Part shown: one piece after another, positions 33,601-48,600 of the stretch
How positions within the stretch are numbered: the first letter of the stretch is position 1
How the letters are laid out: each line of letters begins with the position of its first letter
NCBI RefSeq assembly: GCF_000003815.2
Contig: NC_049989.1
Span: 709,045 to 773,044 of the forward strand
DNA from: Branchiostoma floridae
Lineage: Eukaryota; Chordata; Leptocardii; Amphioxiformes; Branchiostomatidae
Reading direction: 5' to 3'
DNA length: 64,000 nucleotides
Program-made: the position numbers and the translations under genes
Notes under the pieces: generated by a model
Seen by the model: the letters and a program-made list of their open reading frames with translations, nothing else
Database searches by the model: none
What the model was told of the DNA's origin: nothing

Positions 33601-36600
33601 CAACCAAATTCCAATACTAAGTAATAGTCAGAGATCTTCGGAGTTGGAACTTCGGTAACAGTTCGAACAAACCACCTATTGGATTCTAACGTGTTCCTCG
33701 GTTCATCAGAAAGTTGGATAAAATAGCAGACAAAAAACAATGGGAAGTGCTCATATTTTAAGACATCCTCACAGCATAACAAAGTCGTATTCATACATAG
33801 TGAATATTGCATGCAATGTAATGAGATTCATTACATAATGTAGAAAAATGGCCAAAAACTTAACTCTTTTCAACACATCCCTTTATAAAGGAGTAAAATC
33901 AATAGAGTTTGATTGTTCTCAGCCCTAAATCTTGCTTTGTTTTGTCTAAAATGTGACCAGAAATATCAGCGAAATGTTGCTGTGGGACATTGATTTGATT
34001 TGTTGAAATTGCAAACAGTACAATACAAGTGGGTCAGTGGGAATAAACAAAGGCAAATAGAAAAGTTTTCCAAGCACATTAATCATCATGGCACAAAAAC
34101 AAGCGTTAACATAACAAAAACCTCTTGTAATACAGTTGTTGGTGGCATCTTTCCCCTTTGACTGATTGTATGTAGAGACACTTACACTCAAATGTCTTCA
34201 GTATACAGTCGAAGTTCCTCGCTATCTTCTCCTGGAGCTCTTGGGACTGATCTATTAAGACACATGGAGTACATGTAGAAGGAGTAGACAGTCATGTATC
34301 ATCTGAATTGCTGTAATGTTGGTTGTTATATACCAAAAGAATGCAAACTAAAACTCTTGAACTTAGGCAAATGCCTTCACACAGCTATACAAGGTATACA
34401 CGTATGTTAACATCTTCATGGCATCTTCTGGCAAAGTTTCCAGCCTCAGATTGTCAAGTGATAAAAGGGAAATCATGAAGTTATGGGAACCAGTCAGAAA
34501 AAAGACTGTAACAAACATCAGGGAAAACATTCACTATCTTAGACAGTCAAGTTCATCTGTTCAGGTTCTTGGAATGTAAAACCTCATGCCTAACACCAGA
34601 TTCATAGTGACATAATCTTATGCTTAATACAAGGGTGAGACAGAAAGTAAATTATGCTGTCAATATCATGGCATATTCATTTTTGTATGAAATGAGCTGA
34701 TATTTGGTGCAAAGGTAAAGGCACATTACAAAAATGAACATGATACGGCACTGATGACCTTCTGACTCACCCTCGTATGCTTGATTAGTTCTAACTACTG
34801 AGAATTACTGGATATAGGAGAATTCTTTTTACACAACCAGCAAGTACTTACAATGCTTACATTTCAATGTCTCTCATGACACCTTCGTCAGAGCTTCTAA
34901 CTGAAGTTCTGCTTCTCACCCCTATATGTAGCCGACGTAGGTGGCGCTTTTGCGGTGAGAAAACAATCCCAAATGTGGCTAAGCCTTCGGTAACAATTTG
35001 TCCCGGCTCGCATTGAAATGTAAGCAATGTTTACTAAAACTAAGTACCTCCTGGTTGTGTAAAAAGAATTCTCCTATATCCTACATTCTACCCACCCAAT
35101 GAAACTATTTTTGGAGGTATTGAGAATTACTGTAACACTACATTTTTACACAAACTTCTAGTCAATGTAGGGCTAGAAATACTGGGTGCATGTGCACCCA
35201 AATATTCCCATAGGTAAAAGATATCAAAGTATACTATAAACCATATTTCCATTGACAACTCTTCTGTCTGTAATCTTTTTTCAAGATTTTCTGTAGGTGG
35301 AAAAATCATTTTGTGAAGTATTTTTATCTTTTATGAATGAGTAATTGGGTTCTTCTGGATTTCTACTTCATGTGGTGCGCACCCAATTTTTTGGGGATTG
35401 TGTGCACCAGTGCAGCTAATACCAAAAATGAATTTTGAGCCCTACCATGCTACGGGAGTCTATGTATATACCTCTATGTGTAGTTTACAGTTGAACTCAC
35501 TGAGGTCATTGGTTCCTAGAGAGTGCACATCCACAGCTACTTGAAAGATACTGGTGAGGAGAATGTGGTGCTGTCCATCCAGGTACACCTTCATTCTGGT
35601 GGGAACGGGACCACACAGCAGATCCTGTAATGACAACACACCTTTGATGTACCAACCCACCTACATGTACCATGCATCCACAGCTTCTTAAGTCATGTTA
35701 TTTCAAACAAACATACTTTGCATTTGCGACCGCATCTGGAACTGTCAGCAGTGACACCTAGTGCTGCAGTACAATGTCAACCAGCCAGGCGAAATGTTGG
35801 TGGAAATAAAGCATTGGTTGTGCAACAGAAGTTCTTTATTCAGTGATGATCCAACCTGGTGAAACTATTCACACATCTATAAGTCTTGATTGCAGCCACA
35901 GAAACATGTACTGAGAATATCAAGAGGGAATATTTTTGTTTTTACGAGAGACAGATTCTACTTAACAGACCACCATGCACACATACCATATTTTCTGTTA
36001 CTGTACTAGGTTGGCATTCCACATCTTGGACATGTGTGTTCATTTCCTGGATAAGACTAAGAAGTGTGTTTCCGTGTCCATCCATGCTCTCTCCATTCTT
36101 GGAGTCATCCTGATTGTGGCTGAGGGAATGTTCTCCATCCATGGGGGCAGGTTGAGAGATCAGGATGACTGCTGCGAGGGACCTGAGGATGAGGCTGCGT
36201 AACCTGAGCCATTGCTTCTCCTGGCAGAAGGACCACGCTATCTGTTGGTCAGTCAGCTCTCTAGAAATGTGGGGCAAAAAGGACCGTTGTGTTATATTTT
36301 GTATGAGGACTGGCAAACAATTGGAGCAAGACCAACAGTCCAACAATCTTCTTTCTTGATATTGACAGTAGGTTTGAAGTGCAAACAGTTAAACCCAAAC
36401 CTAAATACTTAACATAAATCCCCTCTGCATTAGATACAATCTACATGAATCTCAATTCAATACAGTATCTTATTCATTGTTAGATAATATCCATATCCAG
36501 CAGTTAAGACAGCTATGTGACTGATTGTCTCCCTAGTTATCAACAGGCTTCTGTACCAAGGTTGTCAAAATGGAACCTTCAGTGGTGACATTCCAGTTTT

Positions 36601-39600
36601 AGGCAATCCAATGATGATGTTGACACTATTTCAAATCAAGGGACCCCAGGAATTTCCTGCATAATGGATTCCTAAAGGACTTAGCTAAAAAGGGCAAACA
36701 TGGTGTACAACATATGATTTATAATTATGGCCATGCTGATTTAATAATATGAATGACATTAGACCATGTATAAGAGTGGGTACCAGCACAGCATACCGGT
36801 ATAAAACCATTTTTTCTTGTTGGACTGGTACGAAAAAAAAAAACGGAACGTGAAAAATCATTGGACTGGATCTTGGATCAAATAGACAATGAACAAATTA
36901 TATCAGCAGGCGTTCACACGGTTTGGGGTTTACCAGTCCAAGAAAATAAGTAGAGCCAAGTAGAATAGAGTTTGTAATCATTTGTATACCCAGTTTTAGT
37001 CAAACTTAGCTATGTTCACATGAAGATAGGATTTTAGAAGGCCAGTGGGAGTCTGATACTCCACCAAAAAGAATCCTTTGTAGCAAAGTGGACAACTTTT
37101 ACAACAGGTAAGGTAGTTACAAAATAAGGTAGTTGTGCCTGAGAAGTGAGCCAAAATTTTTTGCTACCTAATATCGCTAATTTGCACATTTTAGTAAGAA
37201 CAAGTCTAAGGTTTTTACATCAAACCTATTGTGATCAGGAAGCCAATGTCCCAACAATGTGATTCCTCATGTATTTTGCCTATTCCCTCATATTTAGCTA
37301 TCTGATCTTTGCACCCAAAAACAATAACTGAGTATGTTATCATTCTAGTACCTTTCTTCTGGTTCCCATGATGACAGAACTGTTAAATCTCGGTTGTCCT
37401 TGAGGAGGTCCCATTTGATCTCATCTGCAGGGAAGTATTGATAAAGTCAGCTTGAGTAGAAGAAACAAAAATACCATGATCATAGATAATGTGCATTTAC
37501 ATTAACTGTATCTGAGGGGTTAACAACATTTAATCCAAGACAATTAAGTGGCAAAGTTATGGCGCTGATGGATTCTGGCACTGATCCTGAAGTATTTAAG
37601 CTCATCTCACAGTCAAAGCACAACAATGACGATGAGCACAACAGTAAAGCTACAGACTCTCCCTTGGAATGCACATTGTCAATTTAATTCTTAGCCTGTA
37701 CAACAAAACAAGGTTATTTGTACACTGCAAGCTTAAGACCAATGCATTTCTGTCTTAGTCAGAACAAAAGGGTTCAAAATACCTGGTTGTCCAGTTGCAA
37801 CCATAGTACATGTAACTTAACCCCCTTTATCTATGTACATAGCCATTAAACCAGAAAGTTAGTGAGTGTGAGTGTTTTGGGCAACCTAGCTTTTAATTTC
37901 AACCCTGAACCCTGAAAACACACGAATCAAAACTACTGTCTACAAGGCCCTGTTTGAGAACAAGCAAATCCTAGCCAATCTACAGCTTTGAATGTCAGAG
38001 AAACATAGTATGAGGGACATTCAATAAAATCTAGACGTCACCTAGAAGTAAGGTCATGAACCCAAAATTCATGAAGCATAAGTCCACCAAAACTCAACCA
38101 ATTGTGATCATTACTTGGTAGCTGACACCATTTTGAAAAACAGACATCAGGTGAGTAACATTAAGTCCTTCCCACACCAGATGGTCAATAGGGCGGTGCC
38201 GTCCCCTTTTCTGTAGCCCTTATGTCGCTGGTTGAGGCCAAGAACTTATTGAACGTTCCTAGTACAACAGGGATGCTAGTGTTACCAAAATGAAAACAGA
38301 TCTACAGTGGACATCACTATAAGACAGAAGGAAAATGTCCAGACTTTGCATGATGTACAAAATGACCAATAAACTGGTGGACGTACCGACTGATAAGTAT
38401 CTAATACCAGCTCAAAAAAGAACAAGAAACAGCCATGACTTTAAGTACAAGAGTTAACATCCATTGGCATAATACCGGTCGGTTTACTGCAATTTCTCAA
38501 GCAATGCTAATTTGGCAAATGATCAACGCATCATTTTCTCCAGTTACATGTTGCTGTTACAGCTTACCTTTGCCACTTCTTCTGTGTAAATTATTTTGTC
38601 TCTCTGGTCCTGCTAAAAACATAATATCGTAATTGGAACACAACGCGGAATTGCACGGAGAACGGGCGCATGGTTGGAAGGGGGTGCACTATACCGGTCG
38701 AACGAAACACGGCACAATTAACTGCCGCTATGTACCTTTATACATCCTCTGTTGTTCCTTTCTTTCCTGTTAGTAGTTGCACAAAACAAAAATCTGCATG
38801 AGCATACAAAAAGTCATGAGAAAGTGGGCGTATACTGACAAGAATTTTCATTTAATTTTGGTCCATCACAACCGCTATGACGTAAAACTTTACTGCTGGC
38901 CGTAGCATTAAAAATGGCGGGAAAATGGCGGCGTACGTTCAATTTGACCCATTCAGCCGTAGATCCGGGCGATAATGCAACGGTTCCTCACACTTTTACA
39001 CGAGTTGTAGGTCACCAAAAGAAATTCAAGATTGCTTTTGAAACATGCTCGTCTTGTGCCGTGAGCACATGTGATTATTATCTACAAATCTGGCGATGAA
39101 CGTGGCAGTGTGTTTGTCCCACGACGAGCTCGCCTGCCCCGAAAATGACCTGAAAACTTTTGGCCTTGTTGTCTTCGAATGCATTGTTATCGATGCTTTG
39201 TAAATTATGTATTGGACACCTAGATGTCTGAAGTGTACATACCTCAGAAATAACTATTGTTGCATGTGTAGATCTCTTTAAGTTCCACTTTTTTTAATTG
39301 ACCGGTATAAGGCTTATGACCGGTATTATGCCAATGCATGTTACCAACCTAGGATTGATGTGTTCAAAAATTTGTATTTTCCCAGAACTATCGTAGAGTG
39401 GAATATGTTATCACCAAGCACAGTAGGGGCATCATCTCTGGATAGTTTTAAAGAATGCTTGCAAAAGTTAGGTGTGACAGGTCCTTCAGTGTAATATAAC
39501 CAGCTGCTGCCGCGCCGCGTGCCTGCGAAGCTGGTGTGTTACGCCGAAGGGCGGTTATACTGGCTATATAGATACAGATAGTAAAAAGCCTACCCTTCTC

Positions 39601-42600
39601 TGGAGATATCTCCATATAGTCAAGCAGTTCCCTCATTTGTTCTGGACTGCAATGAATACACACAAATCAATACCAAACAACAATTACAGCAAGCCTTTCA
39701 CTCTTCAGTCATCCCAAAACATGTAAGGCAAATACAAAATACAAGTATGTGAAAACTGCATTCAACATAAGTCTCAAAATCATGAGTTAGAAGATACAAT
39801 GTATTACTTGCTAAAGACATGTCAATAGAAATGATTACGTTATGATAAACACAATACTTTGTTGTCTCCATGATGAAGTCCAGCAGCATTCGTTCCACAG
39901 CCAATGACGAATAGTTGTGGGACAGGTTTAGCCTCTCTCGGAAAGAGATGATCTCAGGGATCTGTGGAACAGGCAGGCAAAAAACGTTTTCCCAAAAAGT
40001 ATGGAAAATATGTGGTCACTTTAGACTATAAATCAAAACATTTTCTTCCCTTTATTGTCATACATGTATGTGTAACATTAAATAATGAATCCTCTTTATT
40101 TGGCATTCCTATGAGCATGCATGGGCACTGGGCAGTTGGGACAATGAACCAGCTGTCCAGATTTCTGAAGCTAAGGACCGCCAGAAGTGGAAAGTTCATG
40201 TTAAATGCTGTGCTTCCCCTTAAGCCAAGGCAAACTACAAGCTACGGGACAGATGGATTGAGGCGCACTATATTGACAACCATTCTGTCGTAAGACTTGC
40301 ATTAAGGTCATAAGCAGAGAGACCTGATATTGGTTGATTACTTAATGTATCAACCAGTATTAGCTTACCCAAAAATGATAAACCAGGACTGTTCACAATT
40401 ATTTACTGACCTTGTGGAAAGAACCATACTTGTAGGCAGCAATAATGTACTCTGTGGTCTGCAAAAAGGGCAGTACAAATGTAAGTATTGGTGGGTAGTG
40501 CTGCTACACGGAGATATATTTTCTTAAAGAATGACTGTCACATATAGCTTGCTTCCTTCAGGTGTGCAAAATTATTCCATGAGGTGGAACAAATTTACAC
40601 TTTATGAATAAACTAAACATTATCTACCTAACACACTGTCAGGAAGAGTAGCCAATTTTTCCCTGACATCCGTCAACCTTTAGCTAGTTCTTTTTTTTTA
40701 TAGATGCATCATGGGAATAGCTAGAAGTGGAGAGTAAGGTTTCTTTACCTTGTAAACTGAGTAGAGCTATGAGGGTGCTTGCCATCTGAGATGCCACGCT
40801 ATTCTATAACATGTTCCTCAACCATCGCGGCATAAGCGTTCAACCTACAATTTTCCATTCAATATGTTGAACCTGATGTGATCTTTCTATAAAGATATAT
40901 CATACATTTAGCAAAAGTCAGGCTGGCGGGTCAAAACACTACAACTAACTGTTACCTTTCTAATGCATGGCAAAATATGTTTTAGACACTCGGTATAAAG
41001 TTTCGGGTTGCCTTTCTTTAGAAACCAGTGTGAAACCATAGTGAGATAACACTCCCAATCATTGGCAACCCCCTCTCCAAGTACTACACAACAATTATCA
41101 TTTGTGAACCCCGATGTTCCCACAAGATTACACAATCTAACTTACATGTCATTGAATAATAACGGCATGTGGTCCTTGATTTGTAGGTACTGCAGCTGTC
41201 AATGAAAGAGTGTTCACTTACATCTTTGTGGTTTGCTGAAAAAAACTTGAGCATGGAACTCAGTATAGAACAGGCTGGAGTCAAGTGTCCCAGTGCCACT
41301 GCATAGCAAGAATAGAAGTACCCTAGGGTGTCCTGCTGGATGTGCTTAACCTCCATGTTGTCGTACAGTTTCTTACAAGGCTGAAATGCACCTGAAGAGA
41401 ACACAAAAAGTAGGCATAGTCATGTCTCCACCTATATACCTGCTCCACATGGTGACATATTGCTAAATGATGGGCAATGATAGGCCCTTATGTTTATAGC
41501 TTCTTTTAAACCTCTTGCAACACACTTATGTTGTCTTGAACGTTGTGGACATTCGGTCATTCCATCTCATTGGAAAAAGAAAAATCTTGGGACACAGAGG
41601 CCATGCAGAAGAGCCATACAACTATCCCATGCACAGAGACGGGGGACACGAGCTTTCTATAGATCAAATGCTTTTATTATCTACATGAATAGTACATTAA
41701 GTCAACATTTAATGGTAGCATTCTGCACTGTAGTTTGACAGCGCATGAAACTCACGGCAGGTTTTGGGCTTGTGTATTAGCAGAACATTCCAACAACAAA
41801 AAAAGGGGTCTAAATACCTATCGCATCATGACCGATCTGCTCAACATCATGAACTTAGTCAACCCTCTGGCAGTAGAGCGATGACCATTCAAGTAAAATT
41901 GATCCCTACTGACTAAATGATCCTGTAGCCATTGCTGGTGCCCAAAGACAAGGATGAAAAGACAATCAAGGAAGCCAAAAAGTGAAAATGTCTCATCACA
42001 GTCAGACGGACATAAGCAATGTGCCGCTGTTTTGCAGCAAGTTGGTCTTACCGTGATGAGACATTTTCGCTTTTCGTCACAGAGTTTCGAGGGCCATGGT
42101 CTTGATACGTTCACTCGTCAACTTGCACAGAAGGTGCCAAGCTTGTCAAGTTTATCAATCAATATCATAGGATGTGTAGCCTAAAATGCACCAAAAAGTA
42201 GGAAGAAAAGTAGACACAGCATTTTGTACAAGATGGTATCACCTACCCAGTAAAATGTACAGCTTGATCAGAATGAGCTTGTACTGTGCATTTGATGGGC
42301 TACATGCCACTCCCTTCTCAAGCATGACTATCACTTCAAACAGCAGGCTTAGCTTCTCTGAAAAACAAAAAAGTCATAGATAAGAATGGCAACTATGGGT
42401 ACTTAACACCTGTTATATCTTATGAAGTTTTTATCACTGACACATTTCTAGCTTGTCTTTTGTGATTTTATTTTACAGTGAACCAGAATGCAGTCTCATT
42501 GAAAAGTATCAAAATATTGTGCTGATTTTCAATTATGTCACTTTCTGATTCAGCCTCATCATATTCCCATTCAAGGCACACGACCTGCATCGCCGTCAAG

Positions 42601-45600
42601 TAGTAGCCCTGACAAACTGCTATCCATCGTTTGTACACTTAGTACAGCCCAGCTGTCAGCCAATCACATACTATCACTACCTTGGCACATGCCCTACTGT
42701 TGTACATGATGTTGACAAGTTACCAAGAAGACTGTTCTGTAAACTTAAGGTAATGTATGATTGGCTGATATCAAACATGACAGTCAGAACTGACAAGTAT
42801 TAAAGTATGTATTTTTAGCCTAACCCACCAAAACCTACATGTAACAGGACGATTCATTAATTACACTATGACTATGACATGGCAGACTCCTGGTGTTTAA
42901 GTTATCACTAGTATACATATAGATATAAATGAGCCATTTATGGGTGGGGGGGGCAGACACATGAATGAATGAATAAATGATTGAATTAAGTGGCACATAA
43001 GAACTTAAGCATTTATGAGTCTATGGGAACTATGAGAAATGTGGAGTAAGTGGTACATTAATTTCCAGTTGCTATACTAATAATCAATCCACAAGAGCTG
43101 GCGTACTTGTCTTCAGATATTCAGCATACTTGATATGTACTGCCATCAGTATGTAGCTGTCACTCGGCTGGACATCTGTGGGCAGCAGGTCTGTTCCTGA
43201 AAAGACAGCAGGAGTCCAAGATGATGTCCTGTCCCATCTATACATTCAAGTGCAATTGAACTTCTTACACACAACTCAATTTGTTCTTACAAGACATTCG
43301 GGGTGGGCACCAGTTCAATGCACAGGTACAAAACCTGACCCAAAATTTTCAGTCGCCATAAACACAAGCAGTGACCAAGTTTTCATCTTCTGCAGCTGGA
43401 CTGGACCTTCTTTACTGGCACCCACTGCTAGTAGACAACGTTTTGGTAGTCCTTCTGCAACCTTCCTCAGGGCAATGAATAACGACTAGAAGTTCTATAC
43501 AATGTATGGTCACTACAGAGTATAGAATGTGAATTACATGTAGTTTGTATACGTATGCCCCTAACTTCATCCTTCATCCTGAATCGTAATTTTGTGTAGA
43601 TTTTAAGATCTAAGATTAGATGGCCTTAAGTCATTCAGGCCTCAAGGAAGGAACAACAGAATGACCAAAACATGGGCAAGCATGAACAGTTCTGGTTCTG
43701 TGTGGTAACTACAAAAAACATGTACAAATCAAATAAAATCAAATATAATCAAATCAGTACAATATCCAATGATTTGTCAACCTGATGAAACTATTCACTG
43801 ACAGTCATAAAGCCAGTCAAATGGCAGCTTGGGAAAAACTCTCATGAAGGATATTCTTGGAAACAATATTGTTGGTATGTCCTCCCCATTACGTGCCAAT
43901 CACAGGTCACAGAGACCCGTCCAAATGATGGTAGATTTTCAGGTGAAAGGTAAATGACTTTAAGATATTGGGAGATTGATGACAGCTTTAACTTACCTTT
44001 TCCAGGAACAATGCTTTGCCAGTTTGATAAAACAATGATATCAAATATGGATATGGATATAGGTATGGATTCAGAAAATGAAGTCTGTCTAACATTGGTC
44101 CAGCAGCAAGGATGAACCTGCTTGTAATTTGCTACCTACAACATGGTTGTGATCACATTCAGCTTTTCTGATGGTCTATGGTCTTGACAGTACACACACT
44201 ATAGTATAACCCACCAAATTGTAAACCATGTTGATGTCTTCTCATCAAGTCTTGAATCAGCTCATCTCTCTTCTCTCCTGTGAGATGTTCCTGCAGCCCC
44301 AGTGATCTGGCCAGCCCCACACAACAAATATGCCTCTGCATGGTTTTCACATCAGATGGCAGGCCCAGCTCTCCTGCCTTCTCTGGTATCTCTATGTATG
44401 TCTGCAACTCTTCAACAAACTGGGAAAAGTTTGGATATGAATCAAATTGCTATTAACCACTCATCTAACATTTTCCTACTCCTAATGCATTTGCTTCTAA
44501 CACTTTCATATCATAAACATGGTGGAAGACAGAAAACCTTTTATTTCAAGCTGTTTCGGGCAAAAGCGGCCATTTTGCATTTTGCAGTGTACTTCTGGGT
44601 ATGCTACACAGCTGTGTAGACTGCATACAGTCATATGTTATATTGTAGTACTAAATGAACTGTTCGTATTCAATCCTAACAGATTGATGTACTAGTATAT
44701 ATATATATATATATGTATTCTTCAACTGTGTACCTTTGCATTGTCATCCAGTTTCAACATGGTCAAATAAGGCCTCATGTCCATAAAACAGCAGGGTTTG
44801 TCTCCAAACTTTCCAAAGTACTCTTTAAGAAGATCAGCAGGTGACCCTGTAAAATACAAAGTTGAGTCTTATATACAATGTATATATCATTAAACTTAGG
44901 ATACGCAGCAAGCCCACAGGTTCTCTGGGATTTTGCAATGTCTTGTTGAGCAATTTGCTAGGTATCAGATAATCTTGATTTTGTGGGAGAGCTGTCAGGC
45001 ATTTATGCAAGATCTCTGGACTCTTTGTGGGAGACCTCTTGGGACTGTGGAGAACTACTCTTGGGATTTTGTGTGACTTGCATGGTAGAGAATGTGTCTT
45101 ACACAATGATAGGCAGATTTACACAAAATGTGGTCCATTTCTGGGTACAACAAGTGACCATAGGTAACATAGTCTGTAATTATGGTTTATGTTGTGTTGT
45201 TTTCTGTGGTGTGTGACATGACAGACACACACACACACAGACACACACACACACACACACCAAAACTAATTTTTCATGGAGGTAATAAGATCATGAACCT
45301 TTGGTGTTATATGTACCTATTTTGTCTGCAGCCTCTTGGTTTCCTCTCTCTGTAAGTCTCTTCAAGAGTTCCATTCTAGCAAGAAATGGTCCTCTTTGAA
45401 GTCTCTTTCCATTCTTCAGTTCATCTGCAACTCTCTCCTCTACAAAAGCTATTGCCATATCGACAGTACCTGTTACCACATCAGCAGATGAACTGAAATA
45501 AAGAACAAATTCCCCATTATTCCTTATATAATGTATATATTCAGGGCCTCTGGGAGACTTCTTTAATCCCCAGTTCTCATTTCCAATTCCTTATTTCATA

Positions 45601-48600
45601 AGCATTCAGCATAAGGATGGAGTTTCTTTGTAAATGGTAAGGAAATTGTGTACATTCTACAATGTTATGCATAACTTCATGTATATAAATGTTAAATGTG
45701 AAAAAAAAGGAGCAAACTGCATATCTACCCTTCATCAGCTTCTGATGGTGTCCATCCTGAGTCCACCAGGTGGAAGAGAGACGTGAAGTAGTGAATGTAC
45801 CACAGCCAGTTATCAGGGCTAGAGAGACACAGCAGATTTCACATCGGTCAGACACAACACTGAACACTGTTCAGGTATCTTGGTTGAATATAATATTAGT
45901 ACCATCATCGGGTCTCACCTAAATACCACCTACAAATGAAACCTTGAAAAACAAAAGTTCGGAGATCTCATATATATCTATCTCCATGAAATATAAATCA
46001 CTTCCACATTTACAGTATCTATGCTTGGTACACCTTTAAATAACTTACATGTTGTACGCTGGTCACAATGTTGATTATCCAATCATTTACTATTGACGAT
46101 GGACATCCAGCATTTACTATTTAGAAGAATTATTTCACTTTTATATTAATTATGCTACTTATAGGGACATATTTGATCTACAGTGTGGTCTAAAAAATTT
46201 TTTGGGAAATGGCAATCAAATCAACATGGCCAAGAAAATCAAGAAACCCTTGATAAAATCTATTTGGTTCTTAAATGAAGAGATTTACCCTACTTGTTTT
46301 TCTTGAATGAAGAAATCATTTCTACATGCAAATGAACTATGATATTCACCAACAAGAATCTTCTAGAAATTAAGGAAATCTTTTCTTTTAGTCTGCCCAT
46401 AAGACTTGTTTCTGGTTAGAGGTTGTTTTCTTTATTCTCCTGTCGATTCGACAGATGAGCAGGCAAACAGGCACTTTGCCGGTGGGTTTGGCAACCTGTT
46501 TGCCTAACCTGCACATGACTTTTTATGGTGAAGGAGGGGTGTGCAATTCCTTCTCCACCCTCTCATCTACTGGAGCACTAAGTCTCACAGGGACAGAACT
46601 GTATGCCATGTGTGAGACGGCTTCAGCAGATGCAGCTTTGTTGTCCGAAGTATCCGTCTCCTAGGAGGACTTCCGACCAAAGATGTAAGGGGTTCCTCCT
46701 ACTCCTGACTTGTGTATGGCGGGTGTGTCATGCCCGAACATGCCCCTAAGGTCTGTCTCGGCAACATGGCCACAAAGGCCTGCCACTGCCACTAGCCGCA
46801 GCTAGATACTCATTTACACCCGAGTCAAGTGAGGAAAGTCATGTAAAGTGCCTTTCCCAAGGGCACAACATCGGTGGCACAGCGAGATTCGAACTCATGA
46901 CCTCTTGAGTCTGAGCTGATCGCGCTGCCGATTACGTCACGGGGTTAGATATAGATCAAATAGAATATGTCATAGATTCCAGCAATAACTCAATTTTACT
47001 TACTTTGTTAACAACAGCTTTCTGTACTTGGCATTGGCCTTGGGCCAATCCTCTAATTGGACGTACATTTCAGCTTGCATCAAGGACTGCAGTTCTATTT
47101 CTGATATTAACTTGCCTGGAAGTCAAAGAAATATTACAGTGTAAATACTGTAGTACTATAGAAAGTTATTCATATTACCTTTGCAAAGAAGGTTATCTTT
47201 TGGTTGCATTTGTACATGGATGTGCAGATGACCTGTACTACTGGTATTCTACTAGATTACCTGGATAGATTGTATTATTATTATTGCAGATAACAGATTC
47301 TGAAAATCAAATACTTTGAGAACAGAATGTAGTACCAATACTTACTACCTAATGGTCCTACAACAACTTCAAGGGCTTCTTCATATTTCTTCTGCTTCTC
47401 TAAGATAATCAAATACAGGCGCACCTCTGAAACAAGGAAGGAAACATAGAGAATAAGAATATTACAGATATGATTGAACATGTATGGATCGAACATTAAT
47501 AATTCCCAGTTTAGGGCTATCCACTGCAGCTCCAGTTATGATTGCGGCTCTGTTTATTGTCAAAAGTGTGGTAACCGTTATACCTGTCACATTTGGCAAA
47601 AATTGATCGGAACTTCGTATATAATAATAACTTTACTGCACAACAATTGTACAAGGTAAAACGTATGGCTTATATGTGACAGGGATGGTTTTCAGGTGAA
47701 ACATACGCGCAACCATCTGTCAATCTTAAATATGGCCGATCTTCCAACGATACGCCCGAAGATCGTGGATAATGTGACAGGGGTATTAACCCCGGGCATA
47801 GGGGGCAACTTTTTGCAGACATGGTCTACAATAGTGTCAGAAGAAGTCCAACAGCAAGAGACTACACCCTGCAGTTAAAGGGTAGGAATGACTGTCAGCA
47901 AATGGACTACACCATCAGACTCTACAGAGTGGCTGTCCATTACTGTTGCTTGAGTAAGAGGGTCTGCATGAGGGGTCCCGACAATGATTTACGCTGAATT
48001 CAGAAGAACCCCCCACGTATTAACCTAAATCAAGGACGAAAATTATGCTAAATTTGGATGCCTCGCTACGAATTACGTAGATAAGATCGTTTCCCTTTGA
48101 GTTACAGGAAATAAAAATAGGTTGCCTATGACTTATGGAAAAGAGCATGCAGACCATTGAGTATCTGTTATGTAATGTTATCATGTGGATGTCTAACCTT
48201 CATCGGTGTATCAAGGAACCAATCAGAATCAAGTTTTCAAACTATTTGTGTCAGAGTTTTAAAAGTCCACCATTCCTTATGTAAGAAATGTATTGACTAT
48301 GTTAAGGTTACAGTCAGTTTGTAGGGTATTAACCTTGTCCATGTAGCCAATCTCACAAGCAATCCGCGACCGGAAGTAAGCCAGCCATAGATTTCCGAAT
48401 CGACTATTGTGGTCACAGATCTTCGGAGTTTTGCGGGGACTTTTTCAGCAATGTAACGTGTTCTAGAGCACTCCGTGCTTTGTCAGAAAGTTGTATAAAA
48501 TGGCGGCCAACTCAAGCAACGGTGGGAAGTGCGCATATTTCAAGACATCCTTATAGCACAACAAAGTCATATCCATACATTGTGAATATTGCTGTACTGT

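Noticed and set aside
40908-41135. Minus-strand frame containing LGEGVANDWECYLTMVSHWF as an extra NAA25 exon
   Set aside because: NAA25 exons 14 and 15 join in phase without it, and its AG/GT borders would force a different frame with an early stop.
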